Counted from the stretch's first letter, positions 47,022 to 56,764 are shown. The stretch is 64,000 nucleotides of DNA from Lysobacterales bacterium 66-474 (GCA_001899805.1 MKWP01000001.1:129001-193000); one strand, 5' to 3'. Numbers and translations are program-made. Notes: a model not told the origin generated them from the letters alone.

Positions 47022-49196
47022 CTACTTCATCGCCACCGCATCGGTGGTGGTCGGCAAGCCGACCTTCCGGCAGAACGCGGCGAAGCGCGGGTCGTGCTGG
47101 TAACGCAGGATCAACGGGTCGGACAGGGCCAGGAAGACTCCGCCGTCGCGGTTGCTCCAGGCGCGGTCCAGCCACTGGAACATGGCATCGGGATCCTTGC
47201 GCAGCGCATGCACCTCGGCGACCTGGTACGCCGCATCGCCGGCGTACTGCTTGATCAAGTCGTCCAGGGCAGCGTCCGCACCCGTGCGGTCGGGGCCGAC
47301 CTGCAGCGCCAGCGTCATCGCGATGCCATGCCAGATGCCCGGCGGCTCCTTCTGCGCCGCGGCCAATGCACCGGCCGCATCGCCACGCAGGATTTCGATG
47401 ACCGCCAGTTGCTCGTAATTGGCGACGCCGTCGGGGCGCAACGAGATGGCGGTCTGGATGGCCGCGCGTGCCTCGTCCAGATGACCGGCCGCGGCAAGGT
47501 AGTAGCTCAGCCATTCGTACCAGCGCGAGTGGCGCGGATCGACCAGCAACGCCTGCCTGGCCAGCGTGGCGGCACGCTCCACCTGCCCCAGTGCGGGCGA
47601 AATGTAGGCGAGGCCGAATTGCGCTTTGGCATCGTTGGGCGACAGCAACAACGCGCGCTGCGCCTCGGCCTCGGCGCCACGCCAGTTCATGTCCACGAGC
47701 TGCAACAGGTTGGCGTGCGCCTGATGCGCCAACGACAGGTTGGGATCCAGCGCCAGCGCGGATTCGACCGCCGTGCGTGCGTGGCTGAACGCCTGCGCCG
47801 CCGGCGCGCCACCCTGGAATTGCACCGCGAGGTTGACGGTCGTGCTGGACAACTGCGCGTACGCCGCCGCGTATTTCGGATCGAGGCTGATCGCTTCGTT
47901 GTAGGCGTCGATCGCCTGGCGGAAGCCTTGCTCGGTGCCGACGGCGTCGTAGGCGACGCCGTGCTGGTACGCGGCGTACGCCGCGAGATTCCCGCTCGGC
48001 GGTCGCTCGCTTTGCAGCACCGCGCCGGGCGCCGTCAGCAGTTCGACCTGCAAAGCGGTGGCGGCCGCGCTGGTGATTTCATCCTGCAGCGCGAACAGGT
48101 CCTTGTACGGCCGATCGTAGCGCTGCGACCACAGGATGCTCCCGTCGGGTGCGTTCACCAGGGTCGCCGTGATGCGCACCGCTCCGCCATCGCGCTGCAC
48201 CGAGCCTTCCAGCAGATGCACCACGCCCAGGGCCTTGCCGATCTGCGCCGCGGTGTCCTTGCTGTTGCGGAACTGGAACGCCGAATTGCGGCTGATGACC
48301 TTGAGGCCGGCGAACTGCGACAAGGCGTTGATGAGGTTTTCGCTCAACCCGTCCGAAAAGAACTGCTGGCCAGGGTCGCCGCTGTCGTTCGAGAACGGCA
48401 GCACCGCGACGGACTTTTCCGGTATCGCGGGCGCCATCGGGCCGTTGCGCCAGAACCACACGCCCACCAGCGCGCCCAGCAATACGGTGGCGACGAGCGC
48501 CGCCACGAATCTTCGACGCACGCGACCAACGGGGGCGCCAGCGCGTGCACTCCCCGGCGCACGCAACGGCGCCGTGCCGGATATGCCCACTTCGAACACG
48601 TCCACCGCTTCCGGCAAGCCCTTCAACCGGTAGCGACCGTGCTGCAACCAGCGCAGCCCGCCGCCTTGCGTGTCGATTTCATCTTCGGCGCGCTGCGCCA
48701 GCGACGCCGCGGACTCGCTCAGCAGGGTTTGTCCCGGCAAGGCGAGTTGCGCCAGCCGCGCCGCAATGGGCTTGGTCAGACCTTCCACCTCGACCGGCTT
48801 GGCGCCATGCGCCACTGCTTCCGGAGGGTTTTCCCAGGTCACCACGTCGCCCATGTGGATGCCGACCCGCGCACGGACGTCCTCGCCGGCGGATTCGGAC
48901 AGGCGCGCGAGCGCGGCGTGGTAATCCAGCGCCCAGGCCACGGCGTGGCTGGGACGTTCGAACATCAACAGGAAGCCGTCGGTCTTGTCGATTTCGCGAC
49001 CGTGATGGCGTGTCGTCAGGCCGCGGGCGAGTTGGTCGTGACGTGCGATGAGATCGGAAGCACGCTGGTCGCCCAGGCGTTCCACCAGCGCGGTGGAGTC
49101 GGCGAGATCGCACACCAGCAGCGTGCAAATCCGGCGCGAATGCACGGTCGCAGGCGGCGAGGTGGTTGCCGGTACCGGTGGTTGCAGATGTTCCAT
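47022..49196 (-). CDS. Class III cyclase-like domain, TolB-like domain and TPR protein
   Basis: The product has 724 residues. A cyclase homology domain (CHD) at about 20-205 keeps the first metal Asp (VCDLADST, D30) and a KTDG motif (D73). The usual VNxAARL is PIAARL, so the transition-state Asn seems lost and cyclase activity is doubtful. One transmembrane helix lies at about 230-249. A TolB/FlgO-like segment (KSVAVLPFSNDSGDPGQQFFSDGLSE) and TPR repeats to the C-terminus follow. Such proteins are common in Xanthomonadales as sensors or scaffolds. It is divergent from the APC permease gene, with 189 bp between. Confidence 0.85.
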   Translation of the reverse strand: MEHLQPPVPATTSPPATVHSRRICTLLVCDLADSTALVERLGDQRASDLIARHDQLARGLTTRHHGREIDKTDGFLLMFERPSHAVAWALDYHAALARLSESAGEDVRARVGIHMGDVVTWENPPEAVAHGAKPVEVEGLTKPIAARLAQLALPGQTLLSESAASLAQRAEDEIDTQGGGLRWLQHGRYRLKGLPEAVDVFEVGISGTAPLRAPGSARAGAPVGRVRRRFVAALVATVLLGALVGVWFWRNGPMAPAIPEKSVAVLPFSNDSGDPGQQFFSDGLSENLINALSQFAGLKVISRNSAFQFRNSKDTAAQIGKALGVVHLLEGSVQRDGGAVRITATLVNAPDGSILWSQRYDRPYKDLFALQDEITSAAATALQVELLTAPGAVLQSERPPSGNLAAYAAYQHGVAYDAVGTEQGFRQAIDAYNEAISLDPKYAAAYAQLSSTTVNLAVQFQGGAPAAQAFSHARTAVESALALDPNLSLAHQAHANLLQLVDMNWRGAEAEAQRALLLSPNDAKAQFGLAYISPALGQVERAATLARQALLVDPRHSRWYEWLSYYLAAAGHLDEARAAIQTAISLRPDGVANYEQLAVIEILRGDAAGALAAAQKEPPGIWHGIAMTLALQVGPDRTGADAALDDLIKQYAGDAAYQVAEVHALRKDPDAMFQWLDRAWSNRDGGVFLALSDPLILRYQHDPRFAAFCRKVGLPTTTDAVAMK

Positions 49197-49385
49197 CCGT
49201 CACCTGTCACGGCAGGCCCGCATGACCCCGGGCCACCAGGGGAAACGTACCTGCGCCGGGTGGCGCCGCAATGGTTGCCCCGATGGTGCGTAACGTACCG
49301 CAGCGCTGTTCGCCGCGCCAGCGTGCAAGGACCCGCCGTGATCTGCGATGATCGGGAACTGTTTTTGCCGGAAAAGGCTGTCGCG

Positions 49386-51050
49386 ATGAGCAACGAATCC
49401 GCACTCCGCCGCAACGTCGGCGCGTGGGCACTGATGTTCACGGGCCTCGGTTCGATCATCGGCTCGGGCTGGCTGTTCGGAGCATGGCGCGCGGCGCAGC
49501 TTGCGGGCCCCGGCGCGGTCTGGGCGTGGCTGATCGGCGCGGTGGTGATCCTGTTCATCGCGGTCACCTATGCCGAACTCGGCGCGATGTTCCCGGAATC
49601 CGGCGGCATGGTGCGTTACGGGCAGTATTCGCACGGCACGCTGGTCGGCTTCATCGCGGCATGGGCCAACTGGATCGCGATCGCCTCGGTGATCCCGGTC
49701 GAAGCCGAGGCTTCGGTGCAATACATGGCCTCGTGGCCGTGGCAGTGGGCGCAGCACCTGTACCACCACGCCCCCGGCGGCGCCGGCACCTTGAGCGCCA
49801 CCGGCCTTGCGATCGCTGCCGTGCTGGTGATCGGGTATTTCCTGCTGAACTACTGGAGCGTGAATCTTTTCGCGAAGACCAACGCATGGATCACGCTGTA
49901 CAAGCTGATCGTGCCCGCGCTCACCGCGATCGCCTTGATGGCGACCTCGTTCCATCCCGAGAACTTCCACGTCGGTGCGCACGGCGGACCGCACGCTTAC
50001 AGCATCTCGGCGATCCTGACCGCGGTCGCGATCAGCGGCATCGTGTTCAGCTTCAACGGCTTCCAGAGCCCGGTGAATCTCGCCGGGGAGGCCAGGAACC
50101 CCGGCCGCAGCGTGCCTTTCGGGGTCATCGGTTCGATCGTGCTGGCGACGATCGTGTACCTGTTGCTGCAGGTGGCATTCCTCGGTGCGGTGGAACCCGC
50201 GGACCTGGCCAAGGGCGGTTGGTATGCGCTGGATTTCTCGTCGCCGTTCGCGCAACTGGCGCTGGCGTTGAACCTGAACTGGCTGGCGCTGCTGCTGTAT
50301 TCGGACGCCTTCATCAGCCCGTCCGGCACCGGCGCGACCTACACCGCGACCACCGCGCGCATGATCTACGGGATGCAACGCAACGGCACGCTGCCGAAAG
50401 TCTTCGGCCGGGTGCACCCGCGCTTCGGGATTCCACGCCCGGCGATGTGGCTGAACCTGGTGGTCGCCTTCATCTTCATGTTCTTCTTCCGCGGATGGGC
50501 AACGCTGGCCGAAGTGATTTCGGTCGCGACCATCATTTCGTACCTCACCGGGCCCGTCAGCGTGTCGGTGCTCAGGCGCACCGCGCCGGAACTGCATCGC
50601 CCGCTGAGGATTCCGCTGTTGCCTGTGATCGCAGGACTCGCGTTCGTGTTCGCGACCGAACTGCTCTACTGGGCGCGCTGGCCGCGCACCGGTGAGATCA
50701 TCCTGCTGATGGTGGTCGCACTGCCGATCTGGCTCTGGTACGCCGTGAAGCGTGGCGGCACGGATTTGATGCGACAGGTGCGCGGTGCGCTGTGGCTGAT
50801 CTTCTACCTCCCCACGATCGCGTTGCTGTCATGGGCCGGCAGCGCCAAGTTCGGCGGGCACGGTTACCTGCCCTACGGTTGGGATTTGCTGATCGTCGCC
50901 GTCATCGCGCTCGCGTTTTTCGCGTGGGGCCTGGCGTGCGGTTGGCGCACGCCGGAAGTCGAGGCGATCAGGATGGAAGCGAATGCACACCCCGATGCAG
51001 TCATGGTGCCGCCGGATGAAGCAACGGCCGAGCGCATGATCGGACGATAG
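49386..51050 (+). CDS. APC family amino acid permease
   Basis: The 554-residue transporter has about 12 or more hydrophobic segments and the APC N-terminal signature MFTGLGSIIGSGWLFGAWRAAQLAGPG, with the small-residue-rich helix-break GSIIGSGW. FSFNGFQSPVNLAGEARNPGR matches helix 6 of the family. A C-terminal extension carries extra helices and a charged tail. Substrate is not clear from sequence. Start ATG 49386 follows GGAAAAGG. The open frame continues upstream to 46917, but that part is antisense to the cyclase-like gene and is not coding. Confidence 0.9.
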   Translation: MSNESALRRNVGAWALMFTGLGSIIGSGWLFGAWRAAQLAGPGAVWAWLIGAVVILFIAVTYAELGAMFPESGGMVRYGQYSHGTLVGFIAAWANWIAIASVIPVEAEASVQYMASWPWQWAQHLYHHAPGGAGTLSATGLAIAAVLVIGYFLLNYWSVNLFAKTNAWITLYKLIVPALTAIALMATSFHPENFHVGAHGGPHAYSISAILTAVAISGIVFSFNGFQSPVNLAGEARNPGRSVPFGVIGSIVLATIVYLLLQVAFLGAVEPADLAKGGWYALDFSSPFAQLALALNLNWLALLLYSDAFISPSGTGATYTATTARMIYGMQRNGTLPKVFGRVHPRFGIPRPAMWLNLVVAFIFMFFFRGWATLAEVISVATIISYLTGPVSVSVLRRTAPELHRPLRIPLLPVIAGLAFVFATELLYWARWPRTGEIILLMVVALPIWLWYAVKRGGTDLMRQVRGALWLIFYLPTIALLSWAGSAKFGGHGYLPYGWDLLIVAVIALAFFAWGLACGWRTPEVEAIRMEANAHPDAVMVPPDEATAERMIGR

Positions 51051-51102
51051 CAGACACGGGAGCGGACACACGCAGGTCTGCTTGCGCCTTGCGGGTTTCG
51101 TC

Positions 51103-53367
51103 TTACGGCTTGGTGGCCGACGACGCCGGTGCGGAAGCAGCGGCGGTGAGAACGGCCGTCTTCGGGATCGGGTCAATGACGGCGGGTTTGTATTTCGCGT
51201 ACTGTTTCAACAAGGCCTGGAAGCGCGAGTCGTTGCGGACCGAATCCCACCACGGGTCCAGCCACAGCATCACGGGTGAATAGCCTTGACCGATGCCGGG
51301 CTCGGCCAGCGCCCTGGCGATCAGCGGCACGGCGAGATCGGGGCGTCCTGCCTGGGCGTAGTTCTCGGCGTCGACCACCATGACGATCGGACCGTAAACC
51401 TGGTCCTTGCTGTCGGCGACGGTCTTCAGCGATTTGGTGACGGCGTCCAGTCCTTCGGCGGTCTGGCCGAGCCCGATTTCCGCATTGGCTACCGCCACCA
51501 GCACGAATGCCAGGTTGGAGCCCTGCGCCATCTTGAGGGGCATCTGCAGCAGGGCCAGCGATTGCGCATACAGCGGCCGGGCCCGCGCCTTGTCGCCCAT
51601 CAACCAGTACAGGTTGGCTTGCTGCTGCGGCTTGAACCCGCCACCGCCGATCGAGAAGTTGTCCGGCGAATCCGGAATGCCGTCGAGCAACGCGAGCGCG
51701 TCCTTGTAGTTGCGCTGATAACTCAACAACACCACGCGCTGAAGCTTCACCCCCGGGTCGTCACCCTGTGCCACGGCCATGGCCCGGGAGATGTCGCCGA
51801 CGCTATAGAGGATTGCGTTGGAATAGCTCGTCTTGGCGTTGCGGTTTTCGGGATCCAGCGCCAGCGCCCGCTGGAAGGCCTGCTGGGCCTCGGCATAGCG
51901 GCTGGTCTCCATGTAGGTCAGACCCAGTTCGAATGCCAGCGCGGAATTGCGCGGATCGAGCGTCGATGCCTGCTGCAGCGAGGCGATCGCGGTGTCGAAG
52001 TGGCCCATGCGGCGCTGGACGTAGCCTTGCGCGGACAGCGCGTCGGTGTCGTTGGGCTTGAGCTTCAGCGCCTCGGCGAAAGCTTTCAATGCGGCGTCGT
52101 AGTGTTGGCGACCCCAGTACTCGGTGAACCCGAGTGCAAGCTGCGAAGCAGCGAGGTCCGGTGCCAGCTTCAAGGCCTGTTCTGCATCGGCACGCGCCTG
52201 CTGGTTCAGTTGCTCAACGTTCTGTCCGCCGCCGCCGAACCATGCGAGCTGGCTTTCGTTGAATGACAAGCGCGCCCACGCCAAGGCGAAATCCGGATCG
52301 GCCTGGACCGCCTCGTGGTACAACGGGATCGCCGCCTTCCAGCTCGCGGTGTCGTAATTGATCAGTCCTTTGGTGGCCCGATACTCGGCGCGCAGGAACG
52401 CATCGTAGGCCGCCGGGTTCCGGGTGGGCACGGCCGTCAACTGAGCCGATTGGGCCGGCGAGAGTTTGGCGCTGAGGGTGCCGGCGATCTGTGCAGCCAC
52501 CTCCCCCTCGACGCCGAAAATGCTGTCCAGGGTGCGCGTGTAGGACTGCGCCCAGATGTGGCCGTCGGTGCGGGCGTTGATCAACTGCACGTTGATCAGC
52601 ACCTCGTTGCCGGCCTTCTGCACGCTGCCCTCGAGGATGTTCGCGACCCCGAGCTGCTGGCCGATCTGCTTCAGGTTTTCGGGGTGGCTGCCGTACTGCA
52701 TCGTCGAGGTGCGCGAGATGACCTTCAGGTCACCGACGTCGGCGAGCTTGGTGAGGATCAGGTCCTGCATGCCATCGGCGAAATAGGCGTTGGTCTTGTC
52801 GGTCGAAAGATTTTCGAACGGCAGCACCGCGATGGATTTGGCGGGGATTGTTTGCACGGTCTGCAGGTCGGCGCTTCCCGGATTGCGCTGCGCTTCATCC
52901 GGGCTACCCATTGCAGCAGCCACGGCCGCCGGCGCGGCGTTGTTCTCGTGCCGCACGGCGTACAAGCGCCAACTCGTCACCGCGACCGCGAGCACCAGCA
53001 CGATGATGATGATCGCGTTGAGCTTCTGTCCGACCGAGCGGTGTTGGTGTACGGGACGCGCCTCCGGCGAACCGGCCGGCTCGGTACGGCGGATGCCCTC
53101 CGGCGTCACCTCGTACACCCACGCCAGGGCGACTACGACGGGGGATCCCAATACCAGCAGCAGCACGACGACGCGCACCACCCAGTTCGGGATGCTGAAG
53201 AACGGGAAGACCTGCGTGGCGATCTGCACCAGCAGCCAGGCCGCGATCGCGTAGGCAACCGCCACCCGCCACACGTGACGCCGCTTCAGCTCTTCGAGCA
53301 GGCTGCGACCGTCCGCCACTTGGTGCCCCACGGGTCCCGCCGGCGACAGGCCGGCCTCCGACGGCAC
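51103..53367 (-). CDS. TolB-like/TPR membrane protein
   Basis: The protein has about 754 residues. The N-terminal LLEELKRRHVWRVAVAYAIAAWLLVQI is the typical opening of a family of TPR proteins with two or three transmembrane helices. A third helix (LNAIIIIVLVLAVAVTSW) precedes a TolB-like domain (KSIAVLPFENLSTDKTNAYFADGMQDLI in parts) and about eight TPRs. There is no DNA-binding or cyclase domain. It shares the TolB-like plus TPR layout with the cyclase-like protein on the other side of the permease gene. The GTG at 53367 is the outermost plausible start; GTGs at 53331 and 53319 are alternatives. Function unknown. Confidence 0.8.
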   Translation of the reverse strand: MPSEAGLSPAGPVGHQVADGRSLLEELKRRHVWRVAVAYAIAAWLLVQIATQVFPFFSIPNWVVRVVVLLLVLGSPVVVALAWVYEVTPEGIRRTEPAGSPEARPVHQHRSVGQKLNAIIIIVLVLAVAVTSWRLYAVRHENNAAPAAVAAAMGSPDEAQRNPGSADLQTVQTIPAKSIAVLPFENLSTDKTNAYFADGMQDLILTKLADVGDLKVISRTSTMQYGSHPENLKQIGQQLGVANILEGSVQKAGNEVLINVQLINARTDGHIWAQSYTRTLDSIFGVEGEVAAQIAGTLSAKLSPAQSAQLTAVPTRNPAAYDAFLRAEYRATKGLINYDTASWKAAIPLYHEAVQADPDFALAWARLSFNESQLAWFGGGGQNVEQLNQQARADAEQALKLAPDLAASQLALGFTEYWGRQHYDAALKAFAEALKLKPNDTDALSAQGYVQRRMGHFDTAIASLQQASTLDPRNSALAFELGLTYMETSRYAEAQQAFQRALALDPENRNAKTSYSNAILYSVGDISRAMAVAQGDDPGVKLQRVVLLSYQRNYKDALALLDGIPDSPDNFSIGGGGFKPQQQANLYWLMGDKARARPLYAQSLALLQMPLKMAQGSNLAFVLVAVANAEIGLGQTAEGLDAVTKSLKTVADSKDQVYGPIVMVVDAENYAQAGRPDLAVPLIARALAEPGIGQGYSPVMLWLDPWWDSVRNDSRFQALLKQYAKYKPAVIDPIPKTAVLTAAASAPASSATKP

Positions 53368-53459
53368 GAGTGTATCGCCGTTCAACGGCGTGGGGTGGAA
53401 TCGGCGTGGGCGCTTCCGCCGCACGCATCGGGCGCACGGCGCAAACCGCCCTGCCCCGG

Positions 53460-54539
53460 TCAGGCCAGTGCCAGTGTGTCGCCCAGCAACGCCTGCGCGG
53501 TGACTTCCGGCCCCGCGCCGGCACCCTGGATCACCAATGGACGCTGCGCATAACGCGTGGTGTTGATGGCGAACAGGTTGTCGGCGCCCTGCAGGTGCGC
53601 CGCGGGATGCTCGCGCGGCACTTCGGCAAGCCCGACCCTGGCATGTCCGTCGGCATCGAAACGGGCGAGATGACGCAGCACGTTGTCGCGCGCGGCCGCT
53701 GCGGCGTGGCGCGCGGCGATCGCCCGGTCCAGTTCGCCGAGGCGTTCCAGAAACTCCGCGGGCGAAACGTCGCGCAAGCTTTCCGGCACCAGGTTTTCGA
53801 CTTCGATCTGCGCGCGCTCGAGCGACCGGCCTGCCGTGCGCGCGAGGATCAGCAGCTTGCGCGCGACGTCTTCGCCGGAAAGGTCGGCACGCGGATCGGG
53901 CTCGGTGTAACCGAGCGCGCAGGCTTCGCGCAGCAGCGCCGAGAAAGGTTGCCGTCCATCGTAGTGGTTGAACAGGTACGAGAACGAGCCGGAAAACACG
54001 CCCTCGATGCGGGTCACCCGGTCGCCGCAGGCATGCAGGCGGCCGACGGTCGCGACCGCGGGCAGGCCCGCGCCCACCGTGGCGCTGTTGCCGTAGCGCG
54101 CGCCCTGCGCACATGCCGCCTGCAAGGCGTGCCAGCCGTTCAGGTCGCCTCCCGCCAAGGCCTTGTTGGCGGTGACGACATGGCAGCCATGGCTCAACCA
54201 TTCGGGGTGCCGCGCGGCCAATTCCGTTGACGCGGTGGCATCGATGACCACCTTGTCCGCAACATTGCTCGCATAGAGTGCGCGCAGCAACGCGGCGTCG
54301 TCGCGCGCTTCACCACCGGCGTCGAGGCGCTCGCGCAGGCGGCGCTCGGCCAACGCGGAGGCTTGTGTCTGTTGATGGCGCGAGTTCGCCGCGCCGACCA
54401 GTCGCAGGCTGGCGCCGGCCGGCGTGCGCAACAACTGCAGGAATGCGCCCCCGACCTTGCCGGTGCCGAACAGCACCACCGCGATGTCGCGTCGTGCCGT
54501 CGCACGCGGAACCACACAGTCCGACAGCACCGCGCTCAT
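53460..54539 (-). CDS. hom: Homoserine dehydrogenase
   Basis: The 359-residue NAD(P)-dependent enzyme converts aspartate semialdehyde to homoserine. It resembles the dehydrogenase half of ThrA/MetL: Rossmann GTGKVGGAFLQLL, VVTANKALAGG, VGAGLPAVATV, GVFSGSFSYLFN and GYTEPDPRADLSGEDVARK. There is no ACT domain and no fused kinase, so feedback inhibition through ACT is absent. It is the third gene of metX-metB-hom; its ATG overlaps the metB stop in ATGA, so SAM-controlled expression would extend to it. Confidence 0.93.
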   Translation of the reverse strand: MSAVLSDCVVPRATARRDIAVVLFGTGKVGGAFLQLLRTPAGASLRLVGAANSRHQQTQASALAERRLRERLDAGGEARDDAALLRALYASNVADKVVIDATASTELAARHPEWLSHGCHVVTANKALAGGDLNGWHALQAACAQGARYGNSATVGAGLPAVATVGRLHACGDRVTRIEGVFSGSFSYLFNHYDGRQPFSALLREACALGYTEPDPRADLSGEDVARKLLILARTAGRSLERAQIEVENLVPESLRDVSPAEFLERLGELDRAIAARHAAAAARDNVLRHLARFDADGHARVGLAEVPREHPAAHLQGADNLFAINTTRYAQRPLVIQGAGAGPEVTAQALLGDTLALA

Positions 54540-55726
54540 GCCGTGACCGCCTGGCGTTTGGGCTCGCGTGCGGCTGCGCGCGCCAAGGCCGCGCGCAGGT
54601 GGCGCGCGAGGTCGGAGATGTCCTCGATGCCGACCGACAGGCGCAGTAGCGAATCGGAAATGCCGGCCGCACGGCGCGCTTCGGGCGCCATCGCCGCGTG
54701 GGTCATGGTGGCCGGATGCGCGACGAGGCTTTCCACGCCGCCCAGCGATTCGGCCAGTGTGATGCACTGCAAGCCATCCAGGAACGCGCGCACCGCGTCC
54801 ACGCCGCCAGCCAGCTCGAAACTCAGCATCGCACCGAATCCGCGCTGCTGGCGCGCCGCCAGCGCGTGCTGCGGATGCGAGGCGAGCCCGGGATAAAACA
54901 CCCGCGCGACCGCGGGATGCTGGTCGAGCAATTCGGCCAGCGCGGCCGCATTTTCCTGGTGCGCGCGCAAGCGTGCCGACAGCGTGCGCAAGCCGCGCAA
55001 GGTCAGCCAGCTGTCGAACGGCGCACCGGTGAGGCCCAGGCAGTTGCCCCACCACTTCAACTTCTCGGCAATTTCCGGCTCACGCGCGATCGCCGCGCCG
55101 CCGACCACGTCGCTGTGGCCGTTGATGTATTTGGTGGTGGAATGCACCACCACGTCGGCGCCGAGGGTCAACGGCTGCTGCAGCGCCGGCGACAGGAAGG
55201 TGTTGTCCACCACGCACAACGCGCCCGCCGCGTGCGCGGCCTGCGCGACGTGACGGATGTCGGTGATGCGCAGCAGCGGATTGGACGGCGTTTCCACCCA
55301 CACCAGCGCGGGCTTCTTCGCCAGCCCGCCGGTCAGCGCGACCGGGTCGGTGAGGTCGCGGAACTCCACCGTGAAACGGCCTTTCTTCGCCCACGCATCC
55401 AGCAGCCGCCAGGTGCCGCCGTAGCAGTCGTGCGCGGCCAGCACCGTGCCGCCCGCGGGCACCAGTTCCAGCACCAACGCGACCGCGGCCATGCCGCTGG
55501 AGGTCACCACCGCGCCGGTGCCATGTTCGAGGTCGGCCAGGGCGCCGGCCAGTTGGTCGCGGGTCGGATTGCCGCTGCGCGAATAATCGTATTCGCGTTT
55601 CTCGTTGAAGCCCGCGAAGCTGAAATTGGTGGACAGGTGCAACGGCGGCACCACCGCGCCGTGCTGCGCGTCGGTTTCGATGCCGGCGCGCACCGCGCGC
55701 GTACAGTTGGCGATGTTGGTGGTCAT
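54536..55726 (-). CDS. metB: Cystathionine gamma-synthase (MetB-type PLP enzyme)
   Basis: The 396-residue Cys/Met metabolism PLP enzyme has YSRSGNPTRDQLAGALADLE, the PLP Asp in CVVDNTFLSP and the Schiff-base Lys in HSTTKYINGHSDVVGG. It joins cysteine with activated homoserine to give cystathionine. The family is close to cystathionine gamma-lyase and O-acylhomoserine sulfhydrylase; position in metX-metB-hom favours the synthase. The ATG is at 55726, directly after the metX stop. Confidence 0.9.
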   Translation of the reverse strand: MTTNIANCTRAVRAGIETDAQHGAVVPPLHLSTNFSFAGFNEKREYDYSRSGNPTRDQLAGALADLEHGTGAVVTSSGMAAVALVLELVPAGGTVLAAHDCYGGTWRLLDAWAKKGRFTVEFRDLTDPVALTGGLAKKPALVWVETPSNPLLRITDIRHVAQAAHAAGALCVVDNTFLSPALQQPLTLGADVVVHSTTKYINGHSDVVGGAAIAREPEIAEKLKWWGNCLGLTGAPFDSWLTLRGLRTLSARLRAHQENAAALAELLDQHPAVARVFYPGLASHPQHALAARQQRGFGAMLSFELAGGVDAVRAFLDGLQCITLAESLGGVESLVAHPATMTHAAMAPEARRAAGISDSLLRLSVGIEDISDLARHLRAALARAAAREPKRQAVTA

Positions 55727-55727
55727 G

Positions 55728-56762
55728 TCAATCTCCGCAACCATCCAGGGCCTCGCGCAACAATGGCGCGACGCGTTCGTGTTCCTTCAGGAAGCCGTCG
55801 TGGCCGTATTGCGTCTCGACCACGTCGAGGCTGGCCGGCGCGGCGAGGCGTTGCTGCAATTCGCACAGGTCCGCGAGCGGCACCAACCGGTCGCTGGCGA
55901 AGCCGATCAGGCTGGCCGGCACGCGCACGGCGCGCGGATCGACTTCATGCAGGTCGATCGATTCCGACAACGCGAGGTAACGTCGCGCATCGAAGCGTGC
56001 GACGAACTTGCGGCCCTGGTGTTCCAGCCAGTCTTCGACCGGCAGGCGCAAGCGGCCTTCGCGGCACTCCGCGCTGCCGCCGAAACGGCGCGCGAGTTCC
56101 TCGCCGCTGCGGTAGGTCGTCAACGCGAGCTGGCGCGCCAGCGACAACGCATCGTCGATGCAGCCGTTGTTGATGCCCAACTGGACGATGCCGCGCTGCA
56201 CCGCGCGTTGCGCCGTTGCCAGCGGATGCGGGCGGTGCGCGCCGGCCAGCGCGACCAGCTTGCCGAGCCGCGCAGCGTGGCGCGCCGCGAAGGCGAGCCC
56301 GACCATCGCGCCGTAGGATGCGCCGACGAACGCCTCGATGCGGACGATGCCCAGGGCATCCGCGAGCGCCGCCAATGCGTCGGCCTGGTCCTCGCTGGAA
56401 ACCGGAGCGGCGCCGAGGTCGCCCGCGTCCAGCCAGTCGATCGCGAGCACGCGCACGCGTTCGAGGTCGATCGCACGACCCGCACCGACTTGCGATTCCC
56501 ACCAGCCCGGTGCGACGTGCTCGCCGCTTGCGCATACGTCGCGATCGGCGGAAATCCCGCCCTGCACGACCAGCGTCGGCGCACCCGGCGCACCGATCCA
56601 GAGGTAGCGCACGTCGACGTCGAGCGGACCATTGCCGAAGCGCGGCGCGATCCGCACCTTGCGGGTGGCACGCTGGCACGTGAAACGGGTGGACAGCGGC
56701 CGGGCGAACGATGCGTCCGGTGCGTGCGGCTCGGCGATTTCGGGTGCGATGGCGAGAGTCAT
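55728..56762 (-). CDS. metX: MetX family homoserine O-acyltransferase
   Basis: The 344-residue alpha/beta-hydrolase-fold enzyme activates homoserine for methionine synthesis. The catalytic Ser is in FVGASYGAMVGL, the Asp in GFASDRLVP and the His in YGHDGFLKE. The oxyanion-side segment is VVQGGISADRD where classic acetyltransferases have GLSG-type residues. In Xanthomonadales, MetX-family proteins are known that use succinyl-CoA, some acting on serine, so the acyl donor is open. The ATG at 56762 follows GGAGAA by 5 nt, and that Shine-Dalgarno lies in a riboswitch-controlled hairpin. Confidence 0.9.
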   Translation of the reverse strand: MTLAIAPEIAEPHAPDASFARPLSTRFTCQRATRKVRIAPRFGNGPLDVDVRYLWIGAPGAPTLVVQGGISADRDVCASGEHVAPGWWESQVGAGRAIDLERVRVLAIDWLDAGDLGAAPVSSEDQADALAALADALGIVRIEAFVGASYGAMVGLAFAARHAARLGKLVALAGAHRPHPLATAQRAVQRGIVQLGINNGCIDDALSLARQLALTTYRSGEELARRFGGSAECREGRLRLPVEDWLEHQGRKFVARFDARRYLALSESIDLHEVDPRAVRVPASLIGFASDRLVPLADLCELQQRLAAPASLDVVETQYGHDGFLKEHERVAPLLREALDGCGD

Positions 56763-56764
56763 GG

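Noticed and set aside
46917-49385. An 823-codon open frame on the plus strand upstream of and continuous with the APC permease
   Set aside because: It is antisense to the cyclase-like TPR gene. Its translation is rich in Arg, His and Gln, as expected from the reverse strand of a GC-rich gene, and a good start and Shine-Dalgarno exist at 49386.
53370-54201. N-terminal extension of the TPR protein at 51103-53367, giving a 1032-codon frame
   Set aside because: The extra part is antisense to hom and low in information. The conserved N-terminus LLEELKRRHVWRVA lies well inside.
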